A stretch of 64,000 nt of DNA from JAWKXU01 sp964468045 (lineage in GTDB: Bacteria > Pseudomonadota > Alphaproteobacteria > Sphingomonadales > Sphingomonadaceae): contig CAYXTO010000007.1 in NCBI GenBank assembly GCA_964468045.1, positions 1 to 64,000 of the forward strand, written 5' to 3'. Both the position numbers and the translations under genes were made by a program. Shown here in pieces: positions 1 to 9,173 of the stretch. The number at the start of each line of letters is the position of its first letter. Position 1 is the first letter of the stretch. The notes below the pieces were generated by a model. It made no database searches, had not been told where the DNA came from, and saw only the letters and a list, made by a program, of their open reading frames with translations.

Positions 1-151
1 CCACGTCGTTGATCGACTGCTCGCGCTTGTTCGCGGTCACGATGATCTCGCCCGCCGCACCGCCCTGGCTCGCACCTTGCGCAAACGCACTCCCGGATAT
101 CATCAACGCCAACAACGAGCTGTAGCCCGCAAGTCTTTTGATCTCCCTCAT
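1..151 (-). CDS. TonB-dependent receptor, N-terminal fragment (cut by window edge)
   Basis: The first 50 codons of an outer-membrane TonB-dependent receptor are visible. Reading leftward from ATG at 151 gives a Sec signal peptide (basic MREIKR, hydrophobic core, cleavage after SAFA) and then the start of the plug domain with the EIIVTANKREQSIND motif, the usual TonB-box/plug beginning in sphingomonad receptors. A Shine-Dalgarno GGAAGG lies about 8 bases upstream. The rest of the gene is outside the window, so the substrate cannot be read. It lies downstream of and in the same direction as the zinc dehydrogenase at 307-1341, which suggests uptake of the compound the island degrades (inference). 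Confidence 0.85.
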   Translation of the reverse strand, partial: MREIKRLAGYSSLLALMISGSAFAQGASQGGAAGEIIVTANKREQSINDV

Positions 152-306
152 CAAAACTTCCTTCCTCACTTGATCATGAATTGAGTATATTTGCGAATAT
201 GAATTCTGAATGTGTGCAATTACGCGCTGACAAAATCTGTCAATTTTCCGATATTCTGAAAAATCGGTAATCCGAATACAGGATTATATATTTATTATAA
301 TGAATG
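152..306 (-). promoter_or_regulatory. AT-rich upstream region of the TonB receptor
   Basis: This 155-base gap is much richer in A/T than its surroundings. Read on the minus strand it contains TTGACA followed by a short inverted repeat TGACA/TGTCA, and an interrupted CCGAT/ATCGG repeat. It is the only space available for a promoter of the receptor gene. No -10 box is convincing at the expected distance, so the exact promoter is not assigned. Confidence 0.35.
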
Positions 307-1341
307 TTAGTGGCATGTCGTGACCATAAGCTTGCATGCGGTTTTATCTGATCGCAAATCTTCGAATACAGTCGGTAACTGGTCCAGGCCGATCGTCCCA
401 TCGAACATCGGCATGGGATCGATCCGGCCCGATGCGATCATTTCCTGGGCGGTGGCGAACTCGCGGATCGAATAGCAGGAGATAAACTGGTAATTCAGCT
501 CCTTCACGGTGGGGGCAATGACATAAAGGGGGTCGATGCCGTTGCATCCGCCGGCGATGATGACCTTGCCCCTGACCGCGGCCAATTCCGCAGCGCGTTC
601 CAGCATTCCCGGCACGCCCGCGCATTCTATGACAAGCTCCGGCGGGCCTCCGGCAAACTTCGCGAACTTCTCCGCGAGATGTTCGTCATTCACCATGAAC
701 TCGTCGGCGCGCATCCTGATCGCCAGGTCGGCCCGGCGATCCGAGCGCGCGCTCACGACAACCGGGCCGGCTCCGAAAGCCTTTGCGCAGGCGGCCGCGG
801 ACAGGCCTATCGGGCCGGCGCCCAGCACCAGAACCGGCGTCCCTGGCCGCATGTTCGCCATGGCGACCGCGTGCAGCCCCACTGCCAGCGGCTCCGTGAA
901 CGCGCCGGCTTCCCAGGAAAGGTCCTTGTGCAGCCGGGCTGCTTCGCGCGCGCCCACGACTGCATATTCCCCGAATCCTCCCACCAGATCTCCAGTCGGG
1001 AGGCGGAGAACCTTGGGGCAATGGATCGGCAGGCCCGACATGCACTCGAAGCAGGTGCCGCAACCGATATAGGGCAAGGCGGCCAATCGGTCCCCTTCGC
1101 GCCAGGTTCCCTGCGTACCCTCTCCAAGCTCCACCACTTCCCCAGCGAATTCATGCCCGAGAACGGTGCCGCCCGGAACAATCCAACTGCCGTGGGGGTC
1201 GGTGAGATGGAGATCGCTTGCGCAAATTCCGCAGCGATGGATGCGAATGAGAAGCTGGCCGGGACCGGGACGGGGCACGTCGACCTGGCGGATCGCCAAG
1301 GGCTTGCCCACCTCGACGAAAACAGCTGCGTCCATTTTCAT
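307..1341 (-). CDS. Zinc-dependent medium-chain alcohol/polyol dehydrogenase
   Basis: A 344-residue cytosolic medium-chain dehydrogenase/reductase of the threonine/sorbitol dehydrogenase type, expected to oxidise a secondary alcohol with NAD(P). Catalytic zinc ligands are visible as C40 (GICASD) and the GHE signature at H63-E64; structural zinc cysteines are C94, C97, C100 and C108; the nucleotide loop GAGPIG is at 174-179. Length is normal for the family. It reads away from the divergent short-chain dehydrogenase at 1613, and the shared 271-base gap carries a palindromic operator-like site. The substrate is not deducible; its place in a catabolic island suggests an alcohol intermediate. Confidence 0.85.
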   Translation of the reverse strand: MKMDAAVFVEVGKPLAIRQVDVPRPGPGQLLIRIHRCGICASDLHLTDPHGSWIVPGGTVLGHEFAGEVVELGEGTQGTWREGDRLAALPYIGCGTCFECMSGLPIHCPKVLRLPTGDLVGGFGEYAVVGAREAARLHKDLSWEAGAFTEPLAVGLHAVAMANMRPGTPVLVLGAGPIGLSAAACAKAFGAGPVVVSARSDRRADLAIRMRADEFMVNDEHLAEKFAKFAGGPPELVIECAGVPGMLERAAELAAVRGKVIIAGGCNGIDPLYVIAPTVKELNYQFISCYSIREFATAQEMIASGRIDPMPMFDGTIGLDQLPTVFEDLRSDKTACKLMVTTCH

Positions 1342-1431
1342 CGCAACCCCTCCTCCCTGAGCGGAATGCCGAACCCGATCTTCCGCAGCCGTATGCCGGC
1401 GCTTTTCGTTTGCACTCCCTGTAACCTCATT

Positions 1432-1452
1432 TGTACTACGTGTGGTAATTAT
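1432..1452. promoter_or_regulatory. Operator-like palindrome A in divergent promoter region
   Basis: The 16-mer GTACTACGTGTGGTAA has partial dyad symmetry (TACnAC / GTnGTA). It resembles sites near 5090, 9036, 17360 and 17503 that share a right half close to TGTTGCAA. It sits between the divergent dehydrogenase genes at 307-1341 and 1613-2380. A regulatory role is inferred from the recurrence and position only. Confidence 0.35.
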
Positions 1453-1612
1453 TGCAAGGAGATTTCTGTAAGGCTAATCCCCTGGCGGCGAGAGACGATC
1501 GGGGCGCCAGATGTTTTGGGAATTTCCTTTCGGGCGCAGGGCCGCAGGATCATAAGCCGGGTCGATGCGGCAGCCGGATTGACGAGAGAATGGGCCGGGA
1601 AAGGAGCCAAAG

Positions 1613-2380
1613 GTGGGACGTGTAGCAAACAAGGTCGCTATCGTGACAGGCGCAGCGGGCGGGATCGGAAGCGCCATTGCCCGCTGTCTCGCCGAGCAGG
1701 GCGCGCGTGTCCTGCTCACCGACATCAGCGAAGATTCGGTTCAAGCTGCCGCAACCAGGCTGCGGGATCTCGGACTGAGCGTGTCGGGCATGAGCCATGA
1801 CGTGTCGGACAGCCTGGCGTGGGAGCGGGTCTTCAGCTCCGCCAGAAGCAGCTTCGGCGATGTCGACATCCTGGTGAACAATGCGGGACTGGCGCATGTC
1901 GCTTCCATCGAAGATGTCAGCCTTGCCGAATGGCGTCGCATCATGTCGGTCAACCTGGACGGCGTTTTCCTCGGCACGCAGGCGGCGATCGCGCAGATGC
2001 GCGATGGCGGCGGCAGTATCGTCAATATCGCCTCGATCCGCGCATTGGCCGGAAATCCGAATACGGTCGCCTATGACACATCCAAGGCGGGGGTGGTCGC
2101 GCTGACCAGGTCGGCCGCGCTGCATTGCGCCAGGCAGCGTTACAATATTCGCATCAATGCCGTGCTTCCCGGATATGTTGCGACCGAAATGGTCCGGCAG
2201 GTGATCAGCCGGCAGCCCGATCCCGAAGCGGCGATGAGCAACGTCATGAACGTTCAGCCGATCGGGCGGATGGGCTTGCCGGAGGAAATCGCCAACACCG
2301 TGCTGTTCCTCGCCAGCGATGAAGCGAGCTTCATGGTAGGCTCGCAGCTGGTTGTGGATGGAGGCTACACAGCCCAGTAG
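1613..2380 (+). CDS. Short-chain dehydrogenase/reductase (FabG-like)
   Basis: A 255-residue classical SDR, a cytosolic NAD(P)-dependent alcohol dehydrogenase or ketoreductase. The cofactor loop TGAAGGIG is at 12-19, NNAG at 89-92, and the catalytic Ser141, Tyr154 and Lys158 (YDTSK) are intact. The C-terminal VDGGY signature is typical. Residue 1 is GTG or ATG-like at 1613, which gives the normal family length with the glycine-rich loop near residue 12. It is first in the plus direction after the divergent promoter. The substrate is unknown; the context implies a hydroxyl/keto intermediate of the island's pathway. Confidence 0.85.
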   Translation: MGRVANKVAIVTGAAGGIGSAIARCLAEQGARVLLTDISEDSVQAAATRLRDLGLSVSGMSHDVSDSLAWERVFSSARSSFGDVDILVNNAGLAHVASIEDVSLAEWRRIMSVNLDGVFLGTQAAIAQMRDGGGSIVNIASIRALAGNPNTVAYDTSKAGVVALTRSAALHCARQRYNIRINAVLPGYVATEMVRQVISRQPDPEAAMSNVMNVQPIGRMGLPEEIANTVLFLASDEASFMVGSQLVVDGGYTAQ

Positions 2381-2399
2381 GGAGGGCAATCCCCTGCGC

Positions 2400-3338
2400 C
2401 TACCCTGCGAACGGGATGTTCGGCAGGCCCTTGACGCCGGGCTCCAGAATTTCGAACAGGGAGCCGGCGAGCGGCTGCTCCTTCTTCGCCTCCTCGCTCA
2501 TCGCGATGTTCCCGGCCATCAGGAACAGGCGTGAATGGTCCGGCCCGCCGAATGCGGGGCGAAGCCCCTGGCGGACCGGCAATCGGCGCGCATCCAGCAG
2601 GGTTCGGTCAGGCGCATAGCGGCGCAGCTCCCACCCTTCGTAAAAGGCGATCCATATGCCGCCCTCGGCGTCCACGGTCATGCCGTCGGGGAAGCCGTCA
2701 TCGGGGCCGAACTGGAGGAACAGCCGGCGGTTGCTGATCCGGCCGTCATCGGAAAGATCGTAGGCCCAGGTCGTGCGCGGCATCGTATCGTTGAGATAGA
2801 GCGTTCTCCCGTCCGGGCTGAAAGCCGGGCCGTTGCTGGTCACCAGACCGTCTTCCATGCGGGTGAAACTGCCGTCCGCATCGACGCGGAACAATTCGCC
2901 CGAGTTGCGCCCGGCGAAGGAGCCGACGCTGCTCTCCTTGTCTTCGGCGGAGGTGCTGTCCTCCACCTGGCTCTTGTCGCAGGAGCCGGTCCAATAGCGC
3001 CCCTGCCGGTCCGTCACCCCGTCGTTCAGGCGGGTGTCGGCCGAATGGGAGCGGGGATCGGCGAAGAGGTCGAATGCTCCCTTCGCGGGATCGATGAAGG
3101 CAAGGCCTTTCTCCGTGGAGGCGATGAAGCCTCCGCGCGCGCGAATGGCAATTGCGCTGATCCAGATGGGCGGCGACCAGCTTCGCTTTTCCCCGCTCGC
3201 CAGATTGTACCAGTTTACCGAAGGCGAGGCTTCATTGATGTCCACCCAATAGATGCAGCCGTCGCGATCGTCCCAGATGGTGCTTTCGCCGACATAGGCC
3301 CCGGCTTCCCACAGGCAGCGCCAACCCGGATCCCGCAT
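2400..3338 (-). CDS. SMP-30/gluconolactonase/LRE-family hydrolase
   Basis: A six-bladed beta-propeller of about 312 residues in the SMP-30/gluconolactonase family, which are calcium- or zinc-dependent lactonases or esterases. Visible hallmarks are the early metal-binding glutamate in AYVGESTIWDD, the central SNGPAFSPDGRTLYLND block and FPDGMTVDAEGGIW, which carry the metal-binding Asn and Asp. The start at 3338 is chosen because AAGGGA lies 8 bases upstream; an upstream ATG at 3347 is too close to it and 3392 abuts the preceding gene. It follows the SDR at 3393-4154 on the same strand, probably in one operon. The lactone substrate is not deducible. Confidence 0.8.
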   Translation of the reverse strand: MRDPGWRCLWEAGAYVGESTIWDDRDGCIYWVDINEASPSVNWYNLASGEKRSWSPPIWISAIAIRARGGFIASTEKGLAFIDPAKGAFDLFADPRSHSADTRLNDGVTDRQGRYWTGSCDKSQVEDSTSAEDKESSVGSFAGRNSGELFRVDADGSFTRMEDGLVTSNGPAFSPDGRTLYLNDTMPRTTWAYDLSDDGRISNRRLFLQFGPDDGFPDGMTVDAEGGIWIAFYEGWELRRYAPDRTLLDARRLPVRQGLRPAFGGPDHSRLFLMAGNIAMSEEAKKEQPLAGSLFEILEPGVKGLPNIPFAG

Positions 3339-3392
3339 TTCCGCCATTCCCTTGCTGTTGCCCCGCGCCCGATGGCCGGGGCGACGATGCAT

Positions 3393-4154
3393 TCATTCCG
3401 GAAACCAGGGGATCGCGGAGCGCATCTCGACAATGTCGAGATTCAGGTCGGCAGGCATGGCCAGCACGCTGATGATTCCCTCCGCCATGGATTCGGGCGG
3501 CACGGAGACTCCAGAAAAATCCCGATACCCGCACTTCACCATGCGATCGAGGAAGTCATCCATCGTTTCGCGCGGCCAGTTCTCGGAGATCGCCGTCGCG
3601 ATCGTGCCGCTGCGCAGGATGGTGACCCGCACCTTGTCGGGCCTGAATTCATCCCTCAATTCCTGGGAGAACCGTTCGAGCGCGGCCTTGGTCGCGGCAT
3701 ATACGCCGAGGAAGGGCGAGACATGGCGGACGGTTTCCGAACTCACATTGAGGATATGCCCTTGCGAGGCGCGGAGCCATGGCATCGCGGCGCGACATGT
3801 GTGGACCGCCGCGGCAAAGTTCACCGCGATCTGATCGTCCACCATCTCGTCCGTGACCATATCGAACGGCACCGGCGCCGCGATGCCGGCATTGTTGATC
3901 AGGATGTCGATGCCGCCGAGCGCTTCCGCCGCGGCGCCGATGGCCGCTTTTATGCTGGAGCCGGCCTTCAGGTCGCAGGGGATCGGATAGGCATTTGCGA
4001 CCTGTCCCAGCTCGGTCAGTTCCGGCGACGGGCGCGCAAGCGCGGCGACGCGGGCGTCAAGCTCGACCAGCGCCTCGGTGAGCGCCCGCCCAAGCCCCTT
4101 GGAGCCGCCAGTGATGACAACGCGTTTTCCACTCAGGGTGTTGTTATGCGTCAC
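3393..4154 (-). CDS. Short-chain dehydrogenase/reductase
   Basis: A 253-residue classical SDR with TGGSKGLG cofactor loop, INNAG, a catalytic serine in NVSSETV and YAATK as the Tyr/Lys pair. It is longer at the C-terminus than FabG-type enzymes and lacks their DGG ending, so it belongs to the more diverse SDRs. It lies between the TetR gene (4192-4950) and the SMP-30 lactonase on the minus strand with short gaps, consistent with a three-gene transcription unit. A dehydrogenase plus lactonase pair suggests oxidation of a cyclic hemiacetal or lactol to a lactone and its hydrolysis (inference). Confidence 0.8.
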   Translation of the reverse strand: MTHNNTLSGKRVVITGGSKGLGRALTEALVELDARVAALARPSPELTELGQVANAYPIPCDLKAGSSIKAAIGAAAEALGGIDILINNAGIAAPVPFDMVTDEMVDDQIAVNFAAAVHTCRAAMPWLRASQGHILNVSSETVRHVSPFLGVYAATKAALERFSQELRDEFRPDKVRVTILRSGTIATAISENWPRETMDDFLDRMVKCGYRDFSGVSVPPESMAEGIISVLAMPADLNLDIVEMRSAIPWFPE

Positions 4155-4191
4155 GGAAAATCCTCTCCTTCATGGTCTGGTTATGAACTTG

Positions 4192-4950
4192 CTACTTCGG
4201 CAATCTTGCGGCCGCTGTCGCGATCCGCTTCCGGGCGTCCTTCAACAGGTTCGACAGAAACGACGCGTCCGCATCGAGGGAGGCGAGCGCGGCCCGTGCT
4301 TCCTCGCGCGCGGCGCCGCGTGTCGCGCCGATCAGCAGGACCAGAATGCTGGAGAGGGATTTCTTCACGAATTCCCGGTCGTCCATCATTCCGATCGTCC
4401 ATTCGTGAATCCTGGAATACTGGATGTTGGACAGATCGGAGAGAAGGTCGGGCAGATTGATGCCCTTTTCCAATTGGCGGAGCGCCTGGACCCTGCCCAG
4501 CCACGTGCTCCAGGACCATGTGGCGAAATAATGAAGGACATCCCGGATATCGGAATGCAAGGTCGGAGAAAAATACAGCCCGACGATCGCCTTCATGTAA
4601 TGAGGGACATCGACGTCGCGCGAGGTGCTGGTAACCTGTCGGATCAATGATCCGTTGAAGGTCTTGATGTCCTCCGAGAACTCCACATTGGACATGAATT
4701 TTTCATAAAAGCTGTGAATGGCAAGGGCGATGACCGTCTCCTTGCTTCCGAAGGCATTATATATCGTTCGGGTGGAGACGTTCGCCTTCTTGCCGAGCGA
4801 ACGCATGTTGAGTCCCTCGAGGCCTTCCGTATTCATGATCTTCCGGGCTTCGCGAATGATGCGCCGCCGCCTTTCGAACATCGCTTCGCTGCTCTTGACC
4901 ATGTTCCCGAGCGCTAGCAGTTCGAGATCGTTTGAATTCTGATTCATCAC
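4192..4950 (-). CDS. TetR/AcrR-family transcriptional regulator
   Basis: A 252-residue regulator with an N-terminal TetR helix-turn-helix at about residues 26-75 (RRRIIREARKIM, then LNMRSLGKKANVSTRTIYNAF and SKETV). The C-terminal two thirds is an alpha-helical ligand and dimerisation domain without recognisable similarity. It precedes the SDR/lactonase pair on the same strand and is divergent from the PQQ dehydrogenase at 5319. It is therefore the best local candidate for the protein binding the repeated palindromes in this island. TetR proteins are mostly repressors released by a pathway ligand; the ligand is unknown. Confidence 0.8.
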   Translation of the reverse strand: MMNQNSNDLELLALGNMVKSSEAMFERRRRIIREARKIMNTEGLEGLNMRSLGKKANVSTRTIYNAFGSKETVIALAIHSFYEKFMSNVEFSEDIKTFNGSLIRQVTSTSRDVDVPHYMKAIVGLYFSPTLHSDIRDVLHYFATWSWSTWLGRVQALRQLEKGINLPDLLSDLSNIQYSRIHEWTIGMMDDREFVKKSLSSILVLLIGATRGAAREEARAALASLDADASFLSNLLKDARKRIATAAARLPK

Positions 4951-5318
4951 GCGATGCTCATCTCAATGTGGCCTGGGAAAGTCCACTTAGTGCCCCTTTG
5001 ATCGGGGAATCAACACTGAATGGTGAAGCGCTCCCTCCGGCCGCACATCTGCTCGCCAATATTGCCGATCGCTGCACCATAGGCAAAAATTGACACGTGT
5101 TGCAATAGCATTCTCAAGCTGCTAATCCGATTGGCGATAAGGCAGATGAGACTGTGTGCGGCTTGGGGCCGGGTGCGCCAGCGGGTCGAGGGTTGAAGGC
5201 AACCCGCCATCCTGGGGCATAAGCATGTTCGAGAGCGGATTTTTTCGGAAATGCGCTGCCATCTCGAGGATGCGGGCCAGATCGACCGGGCGCGCGGGCA
5301 GGTTGCTGCGGGAGTGGG
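4951..5318. promoter_or_regulatory. Divergent promoter region with operator-like palindrome B
   Basis: A 368-base gap between divergent tetR and the PQQ dehydrogenase with no convincing gene. At 5090-5105 is TTGACACGTGTTGCAA, containing the 8-base palindrome ACACGTGT and the half-site TGTTGCAA followed by TAG. The TTGACA also resembles a -35 box, so a bound regulator would cover the promoter, but no clear -10 follows. The rest holds nothing I can support. Confidence 0.4.
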
Positions 5319-7442
5319 ATGCAACGGATGCTGAAGAGATTGCGCGCTTCATTTCTGTTTGGCGCGGCTGCCGCCGGTTTCTTGCTTTTGTCCGGCTGCG
5401 GGGGGAATCCTGCCGCCGATCCGGCCGAGCTTCGCGAAAAGGCGATGGCGGTAGGGCTGCTGGAGGGTGCGGACGGCGATAACTGGCCTGCCTATGGCGG
5501 CACCTATGGGGAGCTGCATTTCAGCCCGCTGACCGAGATCAACCAGCAGAACGTCGCCCAGCTCGGACTGGTGAGTTGGCTCGATCTTGCGCCTGCGCCG
5601 GTGGCCACGCAGCCCATCGCCATCGATGGCGTGATCTATATGTCGAGCGGCCTCAGCATCGTGCGTGCGGTGGATGCGCTTTCGGGGAAGGAGTTGTGGG
5701 TTTACGACCCCCAGGTCGCCGAGGTTGGCGGGGCCAAGCTGATCCAGGGATGGGGCAATCGCGGCATCGCCTATTGGGACGGCAAGCTCTATACCGGCAC
5801 GATCGACGGACGCTTGATCGCCGTCGATGCCAGGACCGGCAAGGAGGTCTGGAGCGTTCAGACCACGCTGCGGGGGGATGGCCGCTATATCACGGGCGCT
5901 CCCCGCGTGATGAACGGACGCGTGGTGATCGGCCATGGGGGCGCGGATTCCTCCGATGTCCGCGGCTATGTCACGACCTATGATGCGCAGACGGGCAAGC
6001 AGCTCTGGCGCTTCTTCACCGTGCCGGGCAACCCGGCCGATGGCTTCGAAAACGATGCGATGAAGCGCGCGGCCAAGACCTGGTATGGGGATTGGTGGAA
6101 ATATGGCGGCGGCGGCAACGTCTGGAACGCCATGTCGTATGATCCGGATACCGATACGCTGTTCATAGGCACGGGCAACGGGGCGCCCTGGAACCGCCAC
6201 ATCCGGAGCCAGGGCAAGGGCGACAATCTGTTCGTCTGCTCCATAGTCGCGCTCGATGGCAAGACCGGGGCCTACAAGTGGCACTATCAGGTCAATCCCG
6301 GCGAAAGCTGGGATTACAACGCCGCCATGGACATGCACCTTGCCGATGTCACCATTGACGGGAAGGTGCACAAGGCGCTGGTGCAGGCGCCGAAGAACGG
6401 CTTTCTCTATGTGATCGACCGGAACAGCGGCAAGCTGCTGGCCGCCAACAAGATTGCCAAGGTCACCTGGGCCAAGGGCATCGATCTGAAAACCGGCCGT
6501 CCCATCGAAAACCCGGGCATTCGCTTCGACAATGGGCAGAGTTTCGAGCTTTGGCCCAGCTATACCGGGGCGCATAGCGCGCCGCCCTCTGCGTTCGATC
6601 CGCGCAACCAAGTAATGTATATCCCGTTGATCGAGCGCGGAGGGATATATCATGATCGCGGGATCGATCCCAAGACATGGAAACGCGCGCCGGACAACGC
6701 CTACGACTTCGGCGTGAACATCGATTTCTCGCAGCCAATCAAGGACCCGCTGCACAACACCAGCTATCTGGCGGCTTTCGATCCCAGAACCGGCAAGAAT
6801 CTTTGGAAGGTGAAAACGCCGCGCAGCATCAATGGCGGATTGATGGTCACCGCCGGCGATATCGTTTTCCAGGGCCAGAATGACGGTCTCTTCATCGCCT
6901 ATGACAGCCGGAGTGGCAAGAAACTCTGGTCGTTCGATGCCCAGGCGCCGGTGATCGGCGCGCCGATCACCTATCGGATCAAGGGCAAGCAATATGTAAC
7001 GGTGGTGGCCGGCATGGGCACCAGCGTGAGCAATGTGCTGGCGGTGAGCGGGTTCGGCGATCTGATGGATTATCGCGATCAGCAAAGGCGCGTGCTTACG
7101 TTCGCACTGGGCGGTACGGCCAAGCTGCCCGCTCCGCCGCCCAGGTCGGAAACCCCGCAGGATCCTGACTACAAGGCCGAGCCGGCGGTCGAGGCTCAGG
7201 GCGCCACCGTCTACAATACCTATTGCGTCGGATGCCATGGTCTGGGAGGCCTATCCGGAGGCGGTGCGCCGAAGTTGACGCGTTCGCCGGTGATCCTTTC
7301 CGAGGAGGCGTTTCGCAGCGTGGTCCACGAAGGCGCGCTGAAGGCCAATGGAATGCCGCCCTTCGCCAAACTTACCGATGCGCAGCTTGCGGCATTGCGG
7401 CAATATCTGCGCAAGAGCGCCCAGGACGCGCGCGGCCAATAG
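5319..7442 (+). CDS. PQQ-dependent quinohaemoprotein alcohol dehydrogenase, lipoprotein
   Basis: A 707-residue periplasmic dehydrogenase of the methanol/ethanol dehydrogenase family. Residues 1-27 form a lipoprotein signal ending LLLSGC, so the enzyme is probably membrane-anchored through Cys27. An eight-bladed PQQ propeller follows, with repeated DARTGKEVW-type tryptophan docking motifs, the GNGAPWN Asn region and WDYN with the catalytic Asp. The C-terminal cytochrome c domain has CVGCH near residue 634 and an axial Met in NGMPP near 676. The vicinal Cys-Cys disulfide usual in this family is replaced by Ile-Gln (AKLIQGWGNRG). It is followed by an aldehyde dehydrogenase, consistent with alcohol to aldehyde to acid oxidation. 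Confidence 0.88.
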   Translation: MQRMLKRLRASFLFGAAAAGFLLLSGCGGNPAADPAELREKAMAVGLLEGADGDNWPAYGGTYGELHFSPLTEINQQNVAQLGLVSWLDLAPAPVATQPIAIDGVIYMSSGLSIVRAVDALSGKELWVYDPQVAEVGGAKLIQGWGNRGIAYWDGKLYTGTIDGRLIAVDARTGKEVWSVQTTLRGDGRYITGAPRVMNGRVVIGHGGADSSDVRGYVTTYDAQTGKQLWRFFTVPGNPADGFENDAMKRAAKTWYGDWWKYGGGGNVWNAMSYDPDTDTLFIGTGNGAPWNRHIRSQGKGDNLFVCSIVALDGKTGAYKWHYQVNPGESWDYNAAMDMHLADVTIDGKVHKALVQAPKNGFLYVIDRNSGKLLAANKIAKVTWAKGIDLKTGRPIENPGIRFDNGQSFELWPSYTGAHSAPPSAFDPRNQVMYIPLIERGGIYHDRGIDPKTWKRAPDNAYDFGVNIDFSQPIKDPLHNTSYLAAFDPRTGKNLWKVKTPRSINGGLMVTAGDIVFQGQNDGLFIAYDSRSGKKLWSFDAQAPVIGAPITYRIKGKQYVTVVAGMGTSVSNVLAVSGFGDLMDYRDQQRRVLTFALGGTAKLPAPPPRSETPQDPDYKAEPAVEAQGATVYNTYCVGCHGLGGLSGGGAPKLTRSPVILSEEAFRSVVHEGALKANGMPPFAKLTDAQLAALRQYLRKSAQDARGQ

Positions 7443-7525
7443 GCCGCGCAGGGCCGGCCGCTCCGCGCTCAGGGCGTCGCAAGCGGACCGGTCGATGAAA
7501 CATTATACGGATCAAGGAGATAACG

Positions 7526-9001
7526 ATGGCCTGGACTTCTGAAGATGGTGCGCTCTCGCTCGCGCATCCCGATCGTATCTATGTGGGCGGGCAATGGGTC
7601 GAGCCTTCGACCAGCCGCCGTTTCTCCGTGGTCAATCCCGCCACGGAGGAAGTGCATGTGCAGGTCGCGGAAGCGATGCATGCGGATATCGACCGCGCCG
7701 TGGCTGCCGCGCGCAAGGCGTTCGATGAAGGGCCCTGGCCCCGGATGACGCCGGTGGAGCGCGCGGGCTATCTCAGCAAGCTGGCCCAGGCCTTGCGCGA
7801 TCACTCGGTCGACCTCGGCCATGCCTGGACGCGCGAGATGGGCGTCGTCTTCTCCATCTCCCAGCACGCCGGCACGGCGTTCTCCGCCTTTGTCGACCAG
7901 CATGCGGGCTGGGGCGAGGAATTCCCGTGGGTGGAGACCAAGCCCACTCTGGACGGCTTGGGCGGGGACGCCCAATTGGTGCAGGAACCGGTCGGCGTCG
8001 TGGCCGCCATCGTGCCCTGGAACGCGGCCTTCCTCCTGAGCATCATCAAGATCGTGCCGGCGCTGCTGGCGGGTTGCACGATGGTGCTGAAGGCTTCCCC
8101 CGAAGCGCCGCTAGGCCCCTATCTGATCGCCGAATACATAGATTCCCTCGGCTTGCCGCCGGGCGTGTTCAATATCGTCACGGCCGATCGCGAGGTATCG
8201 GAGCATCTTGTCCGCCACCCCGATGTGGACAAGGTCACATTCACCGGCAGCACTGCCGCCGGTCGCCGGATCGCTTCCATTTGCGGCGAACGCATTGCCC
8301 GCTGCACTCTGGAACTGGGCGGCAAGTCTCCGGCCATCGTGCTGAACGACTATGATCTCGGGAAGTTTGCCGGCACGCTCGCGCAGACGACCTCCTACAT
8401 GACCAACCAGGTGTGCGCGGCGCTCACCAGGATCATCGTTCCGCGCCAGCGCCACGATGCGCTGGTGGATGCGCTCGCTTCGGAATTCGAGAAGATCCGG
8501 ATCGGCGATCCGTATGATGCGGATACCCAGATGGGGCCGCTGGCGATGGAACGGCAGCTCGAAAGGGTGCTGAACTATATCGAGATCGGCCGTGATGAGG
8601 GCAAGCTCGTGCTGGGCGGCGGTCGGCCCAAGCACATGAATCGCGGCTATTATGTCGAGCCGACCATCTTCGCTAATGTCGATTCACAGGCGCGCATCGG
8701 GCAGGAGGAGATCTTCGGGCCGGTGGTGGCCGTCATTCCGGCGGCGGATGAGGAGGATGCGGTCCGTTTGGGGAACGACACCATCTACGGCCTGGATGCG
8801 AGCGTATTCACCAATGACCGGGAGCGCGCCTATTCGGTCGCCCGGCAGGTGCGGTCGGGGACGGTGGGGCATAATCTCCATCGAACCGATTTCGGGGTTT
8901 CCTTCGGCGGCTTCAAGCAGTCCGGGCTTGGCCGGGAAGGGGGCTACCAGGGCTTGCGCGCATATCTGGAGCAGAAGGCGATCATGCTGGCGCCGGAGTG
9001 A
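7526..9001 (+). CDS. NAD(P)-dependent aldehyde dehydrogenase
   Basis: A 491-residue aldehyde dehydrogenase superfamily member that oxidises an aldehyde to a carboxylate. The general-base Glu263 lies in TLELGGKSP and the nucleophile Cys297 in NQVCAALTR; PWN near the oxyanion Asn and the EEIFGPV motif are present. The start is set by a strong AAGGAG about 7 bases before ATG 7526. It lies 83 bases after the PQQ dehydrogenase on the same strand and most likely takes its product. Substrate is unassigned. Confidence 0.88.
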   Translation: MAWTSEDGALSLAHPDRIYVGGQWVEPSTSRRFSVVNPATEEVHVQVAEAMHADIDRAVAAARKAFDEGPWPRMTPVERAGYLSKLAQALRDHSVDLGHAWTREMGVVFSISQHAGTAFSAFVDQHAGWGEEFPWVETKPTLDGLGGDAQLVQEPVGVVAAIVPWNAAFLLSIIKIVPALLAGCTMVLKASPEAPLGPYLIAEYIDSLGLPPGVFNIVTADREVSEHLVRHPDVDKVTFTGSTAAGRRIASICGERIARCTLELGGKSPAIVLNDYDLGKFAGTLAQTTSYMTNQVCAALTRIIVPRQRHDALVDALASEFEKIRIGDPYDADTQMGPLAMERQLERVLNYIEIGRDEGKLVLGGGRPKHMNRGYYVEPTIFANVDSQARIGQEEIFGPVVAVIPAADEEDAVRLGNDTIYGLDASVFTNDRERAYSVARQVRSGTVGHNLHRTDFGVSFGGFKQSGLGREGGYQGLRAYLEQKAIMLAPE

Positions 9002-9035
9002 CGCGGGTCATGGCGGGCTCGTCTCCCCGACAATA

Positions 9036-9054
9036 TTGCATCATGTTGTAATAG
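9036..9054. promoter_or_regulatory. Operator-like palindrome C upstream of the ferredoxin oxidoreductase
   Basis: TTGCATCATGTTGTAA is a 16-base imperfect palindrome (six of eight pairs match) followed by TAG. It is similar to the site at 5090 in both spacing and right half-site. It lies 120 bases before the oxidoreductase gene at 9174, in the only gap of that stretch. Function is inferred from similarity to the other sites. Confidence 0.4.
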
Positions 9055-9173
9055 TTGCGGGGCCGTGGTAGCTGTCCCTGCTGTAAGTGGCGGCCATATT
9101 CTGGCGCGGCGAAGGCCGAAGGCGTGATATAACCTCCTGGCGCTGGCCGGGGATATGATTGTGATGGAATGAA

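Noticed and set aside
5349..7238. Long minus-strand frame opposite the PQQ dehydrogenase
   Set aside because: Antisense shadow of a gene with clear PQQ and cytochrome domains.
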